64,000 bases of DNA from Symbiodinium natans (Eukaryota; Sar; Dinophyceae; Suessiales; Symbiodiniaceae). A program made the translations under genes and the position numbers. The notes below the pieces were generated by a model that saw only the letters and a program-made list of their open reading frames with translations, ran no database searches and had not been told where the DNA came from. Positions 40,700 to 51,976 of this stretch are shown one piece after another. The number at the start of each line of letters is the position of its first letter. The stretch's first letter is position 1. The stretch covers positions 1-64,000 of the forward strand of contig CAJNDS010000388.1 in assembly GCA_905221605.1 (NCBI GenBank). Reading direction: 5' to 3'.

Positions 40700-41590
40700 C
40701 TGAGCAACCCGATGACTGGAGCATCCAATTCGTTCAAGCTTTTCACTGCTGAACTCCTGCCGACATCTATATCCCCCTTTTGAGTTTTTGTATTTTTGGT
40801 GTAAAAACAAAAAACCAAGAGCATGTTATTTTTAGGGGAGTATGGGCATCTTCGGATTCAACTGTCTTCTGGTCTGGGCTCTAGGGTTCAGGGTTTAGGG
40901 TGTAGGGTTTAGGGTTAAACCCTGCACCATTGACACCGAAAGCCAGTGCGTACTAGGTCGTGTCTGCAGAATGCACAATTGACATGCACAAAGGGCGACG
41001 TGGCTTTGGCTGGGCCCTGTTCCTGGGTTGAACCTATCGTTTGAGATGGGTTCCCCTAATGGGACAGGGTTGGATCATGCGCTGTGTAAGCGGAAGCCTA
41101 GCGGCTAGCGAATCACAATGGTAATTACAACTTTGCCAGCCATGTCCTGCAAAGTGCCTCAGTACTCAGTCTGCGAAGCAAGTGATGCTGTTGCGAGCAA
41201 CAGATTCAAAGAACAGATGGAGACAACCAGCAGGATTGAGCCAGGGGCGATTGTGCGTTCTGAAAGTCTTCTGGGTTTTTGGGGCTGAGGGTTTCAGAAG
41301 ACTGTGGTTCCTGCGGATTGAGGGTCTCGAGGATCACCTGATCCTGAACCCTGAGCCCTACAAGCTACTTCTTCCAGTCAGTTGCGGCCAGGGCTTTGAA
41401 AGTTTTGAAGTGTGATGAGCTGACGAGGGTTTGGGATGGGCTTCTCCAGCACATAGGAATTTTGGCTTAACATGCGACCTACCAGGCCTCCTAGGAATCC
41501 GCCTTAACAGACCCCCAACTTGCCATAATCGGGACACGTACGCAGGGCCATGCGGACACTTGACGCACGGCCCCGCGGCCCCGCGGCCCG
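40700..41590. other. spacer, no clear gene
   Basis: Few heptamers (40880-40915). A 77-codon open frame at 41182-41415 reads partly through heptamer-derived sequence. Confidence 0.4.
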
Positions 41591-41812
41591 ATGCCCCAAA
41601 ATTTTGAGATGAGGGACATCTATCTCAGCATGAAGACATGCTCAGATCTGGCACCTGGTCACAGAATGGCTGGCAAGATTGTTCACATATCACCTAGCAC
41701 GCAAGGCTTTCTGTGGCGGACAAAGCAAGCCATGGCGAAGAACGCCGAGCAGCTAGCTTTGCAGGTCGGAATGCTTAGAAGCGACTTGGGGAACACCGGC
41801 CTTCAACGTTGA
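41591..41812 (+). CDS. possible exon, helical C-terminal part
   Basis: Open frame of 73 codons. Residues from about 45 on (TKQAMAKNAEQLALQVGMLR) are helix-like as in the other islands, and TGA follows soon after. The upstream part may be intron. Confidence 0.35.
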   Translation: MPQNFEMRDIYLSMKTCSDLAPGHRMAGKIVHISPSTQGFLWRTKQAMAKNAEQLALQVGMLRSDLGNTGLQR

Positions 41813-42656
41813 AAGCGAGCTGTGGGTTTTATTGGGAAGCCACTCCTCATGTCTGCCCGAAGCTAGCAACGAACCCTCCGACTAGCAATGCTCATGTCAA
41901 CCGACGTCCCCAAGGACAACGAAACAGGAATCCGGGCAAAAAGCTTTGAACCTCAAACCCAGTATAAAAACTGCAAACGTTGTACTGGAGCTCGAGTTGT
42001 TGGAGACAGTACCTTCTCGCTGGATCCCCATTGCGGACCCCCACCCCCTCCCCCTACCACAAACAGTAGCGTGGGTATTTTGGCCCCAAGATGTCGTTCT
42101 CCTACTACTGTAACAACTACTAATCGTAATAGCTACGTTTTTAGATATTGTTCTATATGCGTTTCTTGTGTGAGAATCGGGGGAGGGGTCGAAGGCGATG
42201 CACTGTTGGGCTGACACAAGGTTGTTCTATTCTCAGGGTATTTGCATAGTCCCGTCATCTGCGCCCTCAATTGGGGGAAGCCTCATATACCAGAGCCCGT
42301 ATCTCAGAACCCAAGGGGCCAAACTCAACGATTTCATTGTCCTTAGAATACCCCAGCAGCCGTGGAGGCCTCTTTCGCACACGAAGCCCAAGCAACTGAG
42401 GGCCCCCCCCCTGCCAGCTCATGGCAGTTATCAGGTGGACGCATCAAAAGGGTGTAGGGTTCAGGGTTACACGCTAAACCCTAAACCCCCTAAACTCCCG
42501 AAACCTTTAACGTATCAGACCCCCCAACTATCCAGGAGCTATGAGGCTTGGTGCCCTGAGCCGTTCCCATCTCCCATCACAGCTCGGTTTAGGGTTTATG
42601 GTTTCGGGCGGAAGGGGCTACCCTCCGATTATCCCCTTGGATTGGTCTTCTGCTAG

Positions 42657-42709
42657 ATGGGCATGATGAAGCTGGGCAGCATGATGGAGCATGACACGTC
42701 TCGTCCTGC
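42657..42709 (+). CDS. island D1
   Basis: Acceptor GTCTTCTGCTAG. Reads MGMMKLGSMMEHDTSRPA. The - strand is also open here (ending in TAG), so orientation rests on the splice-like signals and the + strand trend. Confidence 0.35.
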
Positions 42710-42809
42710 AAGCGCTAGGCCCAACCAATCCCTAAACCCCCTAAACGCCCTAAGCCCCCTAAACCCCCTAAACCCGAAATCCAAGCCACTGACTTGCAAC
42801 CCATGGCAG

Positions 42810-42887
42810 GTGAAGGTGAAGTGCCGCTCCACCAGCCACTTAATCCTCCGTTCTGGCACTCTGCCGCTTGCCCTTCACAGTTTGAAG
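42810..42887 (+). CDS. island D2
   Basis: Acceptor CAACCCATGGCAG. Reads VKVKCRSTSHLILRSGTLPL then ALHSLK. Confidence 0.4.
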
Positions 42888-43046
42888 GGTGTAGGGTTTG
42901 GGTTTTAGGGCTTTACGGGTTCAGGATTTTAGTAGGCTTGCTAGCTGGCTCTTCATAATGTGGAAATTCTGAAGGCACTTATTTCCCACTTCCCCTCCTG
43001 AGAACTAGTCAGTCGCTAGGGCCGCTGGGGCTGAAGTCAGATCAGC

Positions 43047-43158
43047 CCGAGCATCAACATTCAATGTGGGAACATGGTGGACTACGATGATCTGCCTGGC
43101 AAAAATGTCCGGACTGGTGTAGAGTGTCGAGCTGATAGTGCACGACAACAGCGCTTTT
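43047..43158 (+). CDS. island D3
   Basis: After CAGATCAG reads SPSINIQCGNMVDYDDLPGK then NVRTGVECRADSARQQRF. The opposite strand is also open, so strand assignment is tentative. Confidence 0.35.
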
Positions 43159-43211
43159 GTAGGGTCTAGGGTTTAGGGTTTAGGGCACCCTAAGCCCTAA
43201 GCCCTTTCTTT

Positions 43212-43290
43212 GTCCCGCTGAGGCTGTACAATGAGGACATGCAGATGGTGGAGGCTGCAAGACTTTTCGTGCCTTTTGGACGGCTCAGGC
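43212..43290 (+). CDS. island D4
   Basis: Reads VPLRLYNEDMQMVEAARLFV then PFGRL. The - strand offers STICMSSLYSLSG with a good acceptor; unresolved. Confidence 0.3.
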
Positions 43291-43404
43291 TTCCTTTACA
43301 ATGCGTACCTATCATGGCCTGGAGGATTTAGGGTCTAGGGTTTAGGCTTCAGAGTTTAGGGTTTATTGTCTGGAACCCAAGAACAGGTGCATAGTTTTAC
43401 AGAC

Positions 43405-43419
43405 GACGACGACAACAGC

Positions 43420-43475
<56 letters not shown>

Positions 43476-43515
43476 CCACAACCACAACCACAACCACAAC
43501 CACAACCACAACCCC
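43405..43515. repeat. (AAC)n to (CAACCA)n microsatellite
   Basis: About 20 AAC units passing into CAACCA hexamers. Confidence 0.95.
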
Positions 43516-43594
43516 ACTAACCCAGACTCCCGCAACCCTACGCTCAGTGCATCAATTTCGTAGGGAACTGGGTACCTTCGATACCCTAGACTTG

Positions 43595-43750
43595 GGATGT
43601 ACCCCCTTATACTAGCAGTTCTTAATGGGGATTATACAGGGGGGGTACCATAATCCCAGCTAAGGACTGTCAGTATACAGTCCTGAATAGGGATTCTAAT
43701 CGGGGGTACTAGAATCCCTATTAAGGACTGATAGTATACGGGGGGAACAT
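43595..43750. repeat. foldback element (GTCCTTAATAGGGATT type)
   Basis: GCAGTTCTTAATGGGGATT, its partner AATCCCAGCTAAGGACTG, then a second pair CAGTCCTGAATAGGGATT and AATCCCTATTAAGGACTG, bordered by CCCCCTTATAC and GTATACGGGGGG. A partial relative is at 36945-37010. Confidence 0.75.
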
Positions 43751-43776
43751 CCCAACCCTAAACCCTAAATCAACTG

Positions 43777-43864
43777 CTATTTGCTTAAGAAGGCCCCCCA
43801 CGAAAAAACATATTAGTAATCCCTGTATGGCCCTTGTAAGGAAGGGGGCTTCTTAAGCAAATAG
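43777..43864. repeat. MITE-like element, TIR CTATTTGCTTAAGAAG
   Basis: 88 bp; the left CTATTTGCTTAAGAAGGCCC is matched by GGGGGCTTCTTAAGCAAATAG at the right. A half copy lies at 35257. Confidence 0.8.
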
Positions 43865-44669
43865 TAGTCAACCCTAAACCATAAACCCTTAAGGGCTGTG
43901 GAGGTCCGTGCTTCGGGTGGACTCGGTACCCTTACATCGCAACACCCCAACTTAAGAATGCTTAGAATCGGGTTTAGGGTTTAGGGCTGAGGTTTAGGGT
44001 TTAGGGTTTGGATTTGTTGAGACCCTCCCAAAAAGCAAATCCGCTCGATCTTCGCAGATCGAGTTCGCGAAGCCTCAGGAGGAGCCAGGGTGCCCTGGTG
44101 CTTTGGGGTGCTTGTTTTGGGAGCTTTCCGAGAGGTTGTGAGATAAACCCGATGGTGCCCCAGAACCTCGAAGACTCTAAAGGCCCTCCCTTAGGGTTCA
44201 GGGTCTAGGGTCCAGGGCTTAGGGGTACCCGACCTAAACCCACCTAACCCCACCTAAACCCCAACCCAAAAGCCCCAGAAGTCCGAGACCTTTGGAGCCG
44301 AAGCCCTCTACGCGTGGAAGTTCAGGGCTAGCGCCTGCAGGGTTTAGGGTTTCGGGTTTCGGGTTTGGTGCTTGGGGTTTGGGGCCTCGGGGGCTTTTGG
44401 TAGAAGCTTTGTAGGGCCTCTGGTTTTGAATTCTAAGGTGCATTCTGAACCCTGTGTCCCTCAACTTTCCCTCTCCCCCAAACCCCGAACCCATCCAAAA
44501 CCTCAGCACGAGGGGGAAGGGGGGTTGTTCTTTCTTCCCCCCCCCCCATCCCCTTCACCCAACCACCCTACCGAAGCGGTCTCAGGTCCCGTATCTCGAC
44601 TTAAACTGGGCCACTGAGCCCCTAGAATCAGGGAACTGTGTGATTTACTATCTATCCATAGGTGATAAA

Positions 44670-44728
44670 CCCTAAACCCTAAACCCTAAACCCTAAACCC
44701 TAAACCCTAAACCCTAAACCCTAAACCT
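44670..44728. repeat. CCCTAAA tract, 8 copies
   Basis: Clean C-rich heptamer tract. Confidence 0.95.
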
Positions 44729-44767
44729 TAGGTTTCCGGTAGCTTAACCTTCCGAGATGCCCAGGCT

Positions 44768-44840
44768 GGGTCCGCCCATGATCATCATGAAGCTGAGCTC
44801 CATCAGCGGGGTGAAGGCGTCCCTTACAGCTTGGGGGTCT
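44768..44840 (+). CDS. island D5
   Basis: After GATGCCCAG reads LGPPMIIMKLSSISGVKASL. Resembles D1 at MIIMKLSSI / MGMMKLGSM. The reverse strand reads PLMELSFMMIMGGPS; orientation uncertain. Confidence 0.3.
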
Positions 44841-45044
44841 GTAGGGTTTAGGGTTTGGGGTTCAGGGTTTAGGGTTTAGGGTTTGGGGTTTAGGGTTTAG
44901 GGTTTAGGGCGTATAGGGTTTAGGGAAGCCCTGACCCCTAAACCCTATGCCACACCTAACCTCAAACCCCTACGTGCGGGCTCGGTCTGAAATACCCTGA
45001 CCCCAAAAAATCACCCTAAGCCGAAAGCCAGACTTACTTCGTAA

Positions 45045-45150
45045 TAGCCCACTGGTACCCTTTTTTGTTTCTGGGTTTCCTTATAAAGTAACCAACCAAA
45101 AGAGCTGTACCCTTATTCGAATATGGTTACTGGATTACTAAGTCACTAAG
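45045..45150. repeat. foldback element, family 1 copy
   Basis: TAATAGCCCACTGGTACCC at the left and GTACCCTTATTCGAATATGG then TACTGGATTACTAAG at the right. Confidence 0.6.
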
Positions 45151-45291
45151 CATAGGGTCGAGGCTACAAGGAGGCTTGGGGTGTAGGGCTTTATGGGGCT
45201 TCGGGGCGTATAGGGAGTGTTATGCTTAGAGTTTGAGAACTGGGGTTCATGGTTTAGGGTTGTCTGGCTTTGTTACCCTGCTACCGCCTCA

Positions 45292-45360
45292 GGCGATGGA
45301 TTACATCGAAGGCACCCGCGTGAATTGTGCCGGAACCTCAAGGCAACCTCAGATCCAACT
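45292..45360 (+). CDS. island D6
   Basis: Acceptor TGCTACCGCCTCAG. Reads AMDYIEGTRVNCAGTSRQPQ. Confidence 0.35.
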
Positions 45361-45749
45361 TCAAAGTTCCGGGAGCCCGATACCCTCGCAAAAACTCTTT
45401 GAACTCACAACGCTTTAAACTCTAAACAAGAAACACTACAAGTACAAGCGCAAACCTCATGCACCTGACACTCTGTCGAGGCCTGAAGAAAGGGCAGGCA
45501 GACTCTTACGGCACAAAAAGCCCTTAGGGTACAGCTTGATTTTGAAAGGCTTCCAGAGGGGATTCAAAATGATACCTAACTCCCCAATTCCCTACGTACT
45601 CAGAGCCGAAAACCCAGACCCTGAGCCCTATAGACCCTAACTTCATAAATCCTGAGCCCTAAACCCTACGTGCTAAACCTAAACCCTAAGGCCTATAAGC
45701 CGTGAATCCCAAGCCTGCAACCCTGGGACCCCTCTTGAAGTGGCCCAAG

Positions 45750-45780
45750 TGAGGTGCTGATCATCCGCCTGAAGCCCGAG
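45750..45780 (+). CDS. island D7 (micro-exon)
   Basis: VLIIRLKPE between GTGAG and a GTACCTG donor. Confidence 0.35.
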
Positions 45781-46281
45781 GTACCTGATGCCGGGGCCCG
45801 ATTGGGGTTTAGGGTTTGTTTGGGGTTTAGGATTTAGGGTTTAGGGTTTAGGGCTTAGGGTTATTTCGGGTTTAGGGAGTTTAGGGGTTTTAGGGTTTCG
45901 CAAAAGGTTGTGGAGTGAGTCCGAAACCCATCACCCTTACCTTCTGTTCCCTTCTACACCGAGATACCTCAGTGAATGACCTCAATAGGCTGACCTTAAG
46001 CCTCTTAGTCCCCCCTTCCTAAACCCTTACCCTCATACCCGCACATGCTGGGCTTCAATGCTTGAAGCCGTGCATTGTCCCTGAACCTGAAAGGCTGCAA
46101 ACCCCTCTGTGCCCTTAGAAGCCCTTGAGGGTTTAGGGTTAACCCTATGTGCCCTTAGAAGCTCTTGAGGGTTTAAGGTTTACGGTTTAGGGACTATACG
46201 CAATTTGGCCCTATCCCCTAACTCCCTCAACCCTAAACCCTCCCCGAAGCCGCCCCCCCCCCCCCCCCAAAAAAAGCCCTC

Positions 46282-46369
46282 ATGGCGGAGTTACTCAGCA
46301 AATCTGAGGATGTGATGCAAGCCCCGCCTGACCCCGGGACAGAGGAGACAGTGGCTCCAGCTGATGCCG
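46282..46369 (+). CDS. island D8, possible first exon
   Basis: No acceptor precedes the ATG (poly-C then A7 upstream). Reads MAELLSKSEDVMQAPPDPGT then EETVAPADA, and ends GATGCCG at TTTAGGG. An acidic N-terminus is plausible. Confidence 0.4.
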
Positions 46370-47070
46370 TTTAGGGTTTAGGGTTTAAGGTTTCCCCTAC
46401 ACCCCAAAACCTAAGCCCTAAGCCCTAAACCTTTGTCATAGTTGGGTAATTATCATTTTACATGTTTAAGGGTATATTTTTCAATTTTATCCCAACCATG
46501 AACTAGAAACCCTAAACCCTAAACCCTACACATGCCCTGCACCCTAAACGCGAAACCATAATCTTAAACCCTGAGCCTGAAACTCGGAGATCTCAATTCT
46601 GATCGGTTTCAGGACTTCGGGTTGTCCGATCTTCGTCGTTCAGGGTTTAGGGCTTAGGGTTTAGGGCTTAGGGTTTAGGACCTTAAGCACTAGACCATTA
46701 GGGTTCAGGACCCTTAGCTCTGGACCGAACACTGTTCGAAGTTTTTTCGGGAGTTCCAACCTCTCTGCCCTCCGACCTCCACAGTTGCTTTTGCGAGGTT
46801 GAGACTAGGGACTCTGTGGGGCTCTGGTGTTGGGGGAAGCCTGAAGCCCCCCGGCCGCTGGTTTCGGGTTTAGGGTTTACACACACAGTGGTTTGACCCT
46901 ACTGAAAACGTGACATTTGAAAGCGGTATAGGCCCCTGACGGCAAAAGCAAAAAGGCCGAAGCATTCAAGATTCAGTGATCCGAAAATCTCTTCAAGCAT
47001 TGGAAATCTCTAGGTTTCGGGAGTTAGGCTTACGCTTTTCAAGTCTGTGGGCTGTAACGTACAGCTCCAG

Positions 47071-47089
47071 CATGTACCAAATGGTCCAG
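47071..47089 (+). CDS. micro-exon with GTAAGT donor
   Basis: CTCCAG acceptor and GGTCCAG before GTAAGTAACG, the best consensus donor in the window. Too short to name. Confidence 0.3.
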
Positions 47090-47705
47090 GTAAGTAACGG
47101 GAATACTTTGGCCCTGGCACCAACCCGAAACCCTAAACCCTAAACCCGAAACCCTCTTGTGTGGTCCTTTCGGTTTGGGAGGAGGAGGTCACCGTGCAGT
47201 TTGCTCGTGTGGAGGCAGGGCACTCTCGCTGTTCGAGATCTCTTGAGGCTCTTAGGGTTTAAAACTCCCAAGTCCTACACGGCAAAACTGGCCATGCAGG
47301 AGTTTCATTTTTTGACTTCCGAGCGCTTTGGCATTTGCAGTCTCAGTCTTGGCAGGCCCCCGGTTGTTGCTTCTTTCGTAACCCTAAACCCTAAACCCTA
47401 AACCCTAAGGTTCAGCTTGGCTCGGCTGGGCTCCGTTTCTTGCTCGTTTTATGTACAAACTTTTCCTAGACGCTAAACCCTAAACCCTAAGGAGTAGTAG
47501 TGAAAAAGGGTAGCATAGTTGCTGGCTCCTTGTCAGGACTGCCCTACTCGACGCACGAGGGGTTCAAGGGTTTAGGGTCGTTTAGGGTTTTGGATTTAGG
47601 GTTCAGGGTCAGGGTTCAGGGTTTAGGGTCTAGGGTTTAGGCTCTATGTTTTCTGGCCTTCGGGCCTTAGGGCCCTGAACCCTAAACTCCAAAAGCCCCC
47701 AAGCC

Positions 47706-47757
47706 GATCTGAGGATCGCGACAACTGGGACAGTGGCCTCCGGCGCGCGGCTGAGTT
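47706..47757 (+). CDS. island D10
   Basis: Acceptor AAGCCGATCTGAG; reads DRDNWDSGLRRAAEL; ends at GTTTAGGG tract. Confidence 0.35.
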
Positions 47758-48027
47758 GGTTTAGGGTTTAGGGTTTAGGGTTTAGAATTAGGGTTTAGGG
47801 TTTAGGGTTCAGGGTTTAGGGTTTAGGGTTTAGGGTTTGCCCGCTGCGACCCTATCGGCTGTTGGGGCAGGTCTGGAGGTTGCCGGGCCCAGGGCTTATA
47901 GAATTTGGGGTTCAGGGTTTAGGGTTTGGGGTTGAGGGTTGGGGTTTTGGGTTTAGGGCTTAGGACTGAGGAAGGGAGGAAGCTGAGGTGTGCGTGTCTT
48001 GAGTTTAAGGTGCTCGGGCTTCAACCC

Positions 48028-48110
48028 TCAACCCTAAACCAAGCCCTCGAAGCAGCTGCGCACGTCGACCCACTAGGAATCCCTAAACATTACCAGTTTA
48101 TGGTTGAGGG
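48028..48110 (+). CDS. island D11
   Basis: Reads ALEAAAHVDPLGIPKHYQFM; ends GTTGAGG at GTTTAGGG. Confidence 0.3.
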
Positions 48111-48346
48111 TTTAGGGTTTAGGGTTTAGGGTTGAGAGCCAGGTGGAAGTAGGGAGTTAGGTAAATTTATTCTATCCCCCCGATAGCGTGCGCCGCAGGG
48201 TATTGCAAAGTTTCTGAATCTCAACACCGGCTTAGAAATCGTTCAGGGTTCATGGTTGAAGTCCTAAACCAAAAACCCTGAAGCCTAGACCCTAAACCTT
48301 AAACCTTATACCCAAAACCCTAAACTCTAAAGGCATCCCTACTTGG

Positions 48347-48450
48347 AGGTTCATGGGCTTATCAGTAGGGTTCTTGGTAGGGCAATTTTGTTTAGAACCA
48401 TATTTAGGGTACTTGTCACCCGACGTACCCTTTGCAACCTCCAAGTAAGG
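48347..48450. repeat. foldback element, family 2 copy
   Basis: CTACTTGGAGGTTCATGGGC at the left and TTGCAACCTCCAAGTAAG at the right. Confidence 0.75.
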
Positions 48451-48563
48451 CTTTGCTCACCCAAAACCCTAAACCCTAAACCCTACACCCTAAACCCTAC
48501 ACCCTAAACCCTAAACCCTAAACCCTTTGAATTGAAAGGTGCTTTGAACCCCCTGGCCCAGGT

Positions 48564-48628
48564 ACCTCATCAATGCGCTGGAGGTAACGGTGGCAAAGGA
48601 CCAAGTGGAGGTCCGGCTTCCATGTGCG
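48564..48628 (+). CDS. island D12
   Basis: Acceptor CCCCCTGGCCCAG. Reads YLINALEVTVAKDQVEVRLP; an internal GTAACG could be an earlier donor. Ends at GTTTAGGG. Confidence 0.4.
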
Positions 48629-49564
48629 GTTTAGGGTTTAAGGTTTAGGGTTTAGGGTTTAGGGTTTAGGGTTTAGGGTTTAGGGTTTGGGGGGCTCAGG
48701 GTTCAGGGTTTGATGTTTTCAGTGTTAGGGTCTTAGGGTCGCAGGGGTTTAGGGCTTTAGGGATTTAGTGTTTTTAGGGTTTAGGGCAGAATCAGCCGGA
48801 CTTTGCTGGCTTTGGGGTGCAGGGTTGCTGATGGATCCCTAAACCCAAAACCCCTGAACCCCTTAATACCTTAAACCTTCAAGTATAGGGGTTTAGGCTG
48901 CCAAGACATGCGGGTTGCATCAAGGTCCGCCAAGCTAGGGTTTAGGGTTTAGGGTTAAAGGTTCAAGGTTTACAGGTTTAGACATTAGGCCCCAAACCCT
49001 AAACCTTAAGTTCTCGGGCCCTCAAGGGATGTGGGTTCAAGGGGAACTCATGGAGCATCGGGAAGTACTTCGGAATGTTGGGAAACCCCTCCCTCAAGTC
49101 AAGGACTTAAGGACCTAAACCCTCAAACCCTCAACCCCTCAACCCTGAACCCTAAATCCGCAACCCTAAACCCTAAACCCTAAACCCTAAGCCCTTAAGC
49201 GGGCTCCCTTGGCCCGAAAAATCCTAAGCCTGACCGTAGGTGCCCACGCGCAGCTTCAGCCGAATCAAGAAGGCTGCCGGGCAGAGGGCTTTCTGGGCTT
49301 TTTGGGGTTTGGGGTAAGGAGGCTCGGGCGGGGGAGGGGTATAGAGCATGTAGGCTTTTACAGGTTTTGGGTGTTGATTCGAGTTTCAAGCCCTGAGCCC
49401 TAAACCCCAGAGCCCTGAAACCCCAAACCCTAAACCACCCTGCAACTTGCAAAACCCTAAACCCTAAACCCTAAACCCTAAAAAGTTCGGCCCTTGGGCT
49501 CTGACTTTCTTGATTTCGCGCGCCTGCCTCGTTCCCCAAGAGGGTCCGTCTGTAGTGCTGTTCT

Positions 49565-49680
49565 TGATAGCCCAGTGGTACCCTTTACCCTTTCTTTTTG
49601 GGCTCTGGGTTCCCTTGTAAGAATATCCAACCCAAAAAAGGGTGCCCTTATTGTACTACGGCTACTGGGCTGCCAAGTAT
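49565..49680. repeat. foldback element, family 1 copy
   Basis: ATAGCCCAGTGGTACCC at the left; GGGTGCCCTTATTGTACTAC and GGCTACTGGGCTGCCAAG at the right. Confidence 0.7.
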
Positions 49681-49998
49681 TATGGAATTAGCTATCCCAA
49701 ACCCTATTTAGTATGGCTTCTGGGTACCTAATTTCATCCTAGTACCACAGATGCACCCTCCGGGCTCCAGGTCCTGATCAGGACCTGGAAAGCTAGGAGG
49801 GGTTAGGTCGGGGGAGCAAAGGGTATGCGTATACTTTTGTTCCAGTGTAACGCTTGATCTAGCTTTTCTTTGTTTTCGATTTCTGATGTATTCCTGGCCT
49901 CCCCCACTAAACCCTAAACACTAAACCCTAAACCCTAAACCCTACTGGTTGCTGGGGTTGGCAATGTCTGTTGAACCATGAGAAGGGACCCTCAACAG

Positions 49999-50052
49999 GG
50001 AGCGCTGTGTGGAAACTGAGCATCGAAGCCATGAAGTGCTGGCACATGGCGG
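49999..50052 (+). CDS. island D13
   Basis: Acceptor ACCCTCAACAG; reads ERCVETEHRSHEVLAHG; ends GGCGG at GTTTAGGG. The reverse strand is open too. Confidence 0.35.
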
Positions 50053-50899
50053 GTTTAGGGTTTAGGGTTTAGGGTTAGGGTTTAGGGTTGAGGGTTGAGG
50101 GTCGAGGGTCGAGGGTTTTGGGCCCATGTGAGTGCGAGTGGCCGGGCTGCATCGGGTTTAGGGTTTTGGGGTTTTAGGGTTTTGGGGTTTTAGGGTTCAG
50201 GGTTTCGGGTTGGAATCTTCTGTCTTGGTTTCAGCTTCATAGGCTTTCCATTGAGCTGTTCGGAACGTTTGAAATTGTTTATTGTGCTCGGAACCCTACC
50301 TGTAAGTACCCATGAACCTTCAAGTATCTAGTCCAAGCGCTTGTCAGAGAACTCAGCCCCCCAACTTATTGTGAGGACCTTCTAACCAACCCTCACACAG
50401 TCATAGCTGGGTTGATGGTTCAGCGTCTAGTTTCTGCGATATGAGAAATGAGATAGGGCACCTTTTGAAGACAGGATCCATTATCAGCAAGATCCCCTGA
50501 GCCCAAAGTCCGTAATCTCCATGCGCTAGGTTCGGCTCGAGGAGCCCCGCGCCCGGAGCCTTAGTCTTTAGGGCTTAGGGGCTTTAGGGTTTTAGGGTTT
50601 AGGGGTTTAGGGGCTTTAGGGCTTTAGGGTTTAGGGGTTTAGAGGTTTAGGGCCAGTTTAGGGTTTTGGGACTCGGCACCAGAGCACATTGGTAGCTTTT
50701 GTGACGGGTGAGGGGTGGGATGGTCTCTGTCTCTCTCTCTCTATTTTTCTCGGGCGGAGGTAAGGGCTCTTTCAATTTGACAATTGGGGGGTTTGGGATG
50801 TATTTCGCGGGGCTTCGGGGCTCATGAAAAGGGCGTTCCAGGGTTGAGATGTCCGATTGGGGCTTACTTTGTGGGCTTTTGGGGTTGCTTGGGGGGGTT

Positions 50900-51235
50900 T
50901 AGGGTTTAGATTAAGCCAGGGGCACCCTGATGTTGTTGAAGCGGCCGAAAAACTTTGGGAAGCCCACCTCAAACCCCAGGCTTTTCGAAGCAGCTTGTGG
51001 GGCTGAGGCCGGCATTCTCGTACGCGCGCGCTTCGAGCTGGCCAGTGGCGAGGCGCAAGGGGGGAGCCTCGGGAGGGGCCCTAAGAGAGCAAGGAGGGTT
51101 GAGGGTTTGCCTAATTTGGGGTTGGGGGAGGGCGGGGGTGGTACCAGAAAGGGTAGCGGAAGATCCCGTAATCTCCGGCATTTAGGATGTAGCGGGCATA
51201 GGGTTGTGGGTTTTGTGGTGTAGGGTTTCAAGAAA
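50900..51235. other. region open on both strands, unresolved
   Basis: + strand LLKRPKNFGKPTSNPRLFEA or - strand FPKFFGRFNNIRVPLA with a stop. No heptamers for about 300 bp, so it may hold an exon larger than the rest, but strand and frame cannot be chosen. Confidence 0.3.
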
Positions 51236-51480
51236 AGCAGATTTTCTGGAATCTGATGTCCCAGACCCTTGCCGTTTCAGAGCCCACTGCGTGCCCGCCA
51301 GACAAGCTGGGCCCACCCTAAACCCTAAACCCTAAACCCTAAACCCTAACGAAATCCCGCAGAACATCGGGTTACGGGACACCGAACTCACCCGAAACCC
51401 TGAACCCTGAAAACCCTCAACCCTAAACCCTGAAAACCCTAAACCCTGAGCCCTAGCTTCCGCTAGCCTCCGCGCCCCAG

Positions 51481-51538
51481 GAGCATGAGCTTGAGATCCC
51501 AGAAACCATGGCCGACGCGAAGGAGCAAGCTGTACCAT
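51481..51538 (+). CDS. island D15
   Basis: Acceptor CGCGCCCCAG. Reads EHELEIPETMADAKEQAVP then TGA. Last island before element 2. Confidence 0.4.
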
Positions 51539-51742
51539 GAGCCGGGCCCTTCTTTCGAAAAGGGGTTTAGGGTTTAGGGTTACCCATAGACCCTCAGCCC
51601 TAGACCTAGATTGCGTTTAGAGCTTTGGGCTCAGACTTCGCCACAGCTGGACCCCTAAGCGATTCCTGCGCCCCCAGGTCACCATCCAATGCTTCTCGCT
51701 TTGAAAATTTAGGGTTTAGGGTTTAGGGTTTAGGGTTTAGGG

Positions 51743-51964
51743 TACGGGGGGAACCCGAAGGGGGACGAGAAACCGAAAAGTCAACCCCAACAGAATCCCT
51801 TGATTTCCCTGGATCAACCACACAACAAACCCAAACCACAGGGCACTCACCTTTTACTACCAGGCACATGGCCCAGTCTTGAGCCAAAAAATGATTTCCG
51901 GGTTTATTAACCCTTTCAACTTCCAACACTAACTTCTTTCTACAATACCAGTTGCAGCTCCGCA
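51743..51964 (-). repeat. 3' LTR of element 2
   Basis: 222 bp, same as 60230-60451 in the lines compared. Contains the spliced-leader-like segment at 51878-51901. Confidence 0.92.
51878..51901 (-). promoter_or_regulatory. dinoflagellate spliced-leader-like segment in 3' LTR
   Basis: In element sense CATTTTTTGGCTCAAG, against the DinoSL end CATTTTGGCTCAAG, preceded by CCGG as DinoSL begins with CCG. Reads as a relict of a trans-spliced leader copied into the LTR by reverse transcription. Confidence 0.6.
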
Positions 51965-51976
51965 CTCCCCCTGTCC
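51965..51976 (-). other. polypurine tract of element 2
   Basis: In element sense GGACAGGGGGAG abuts the 3' LTR. Confidence 0.55.
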
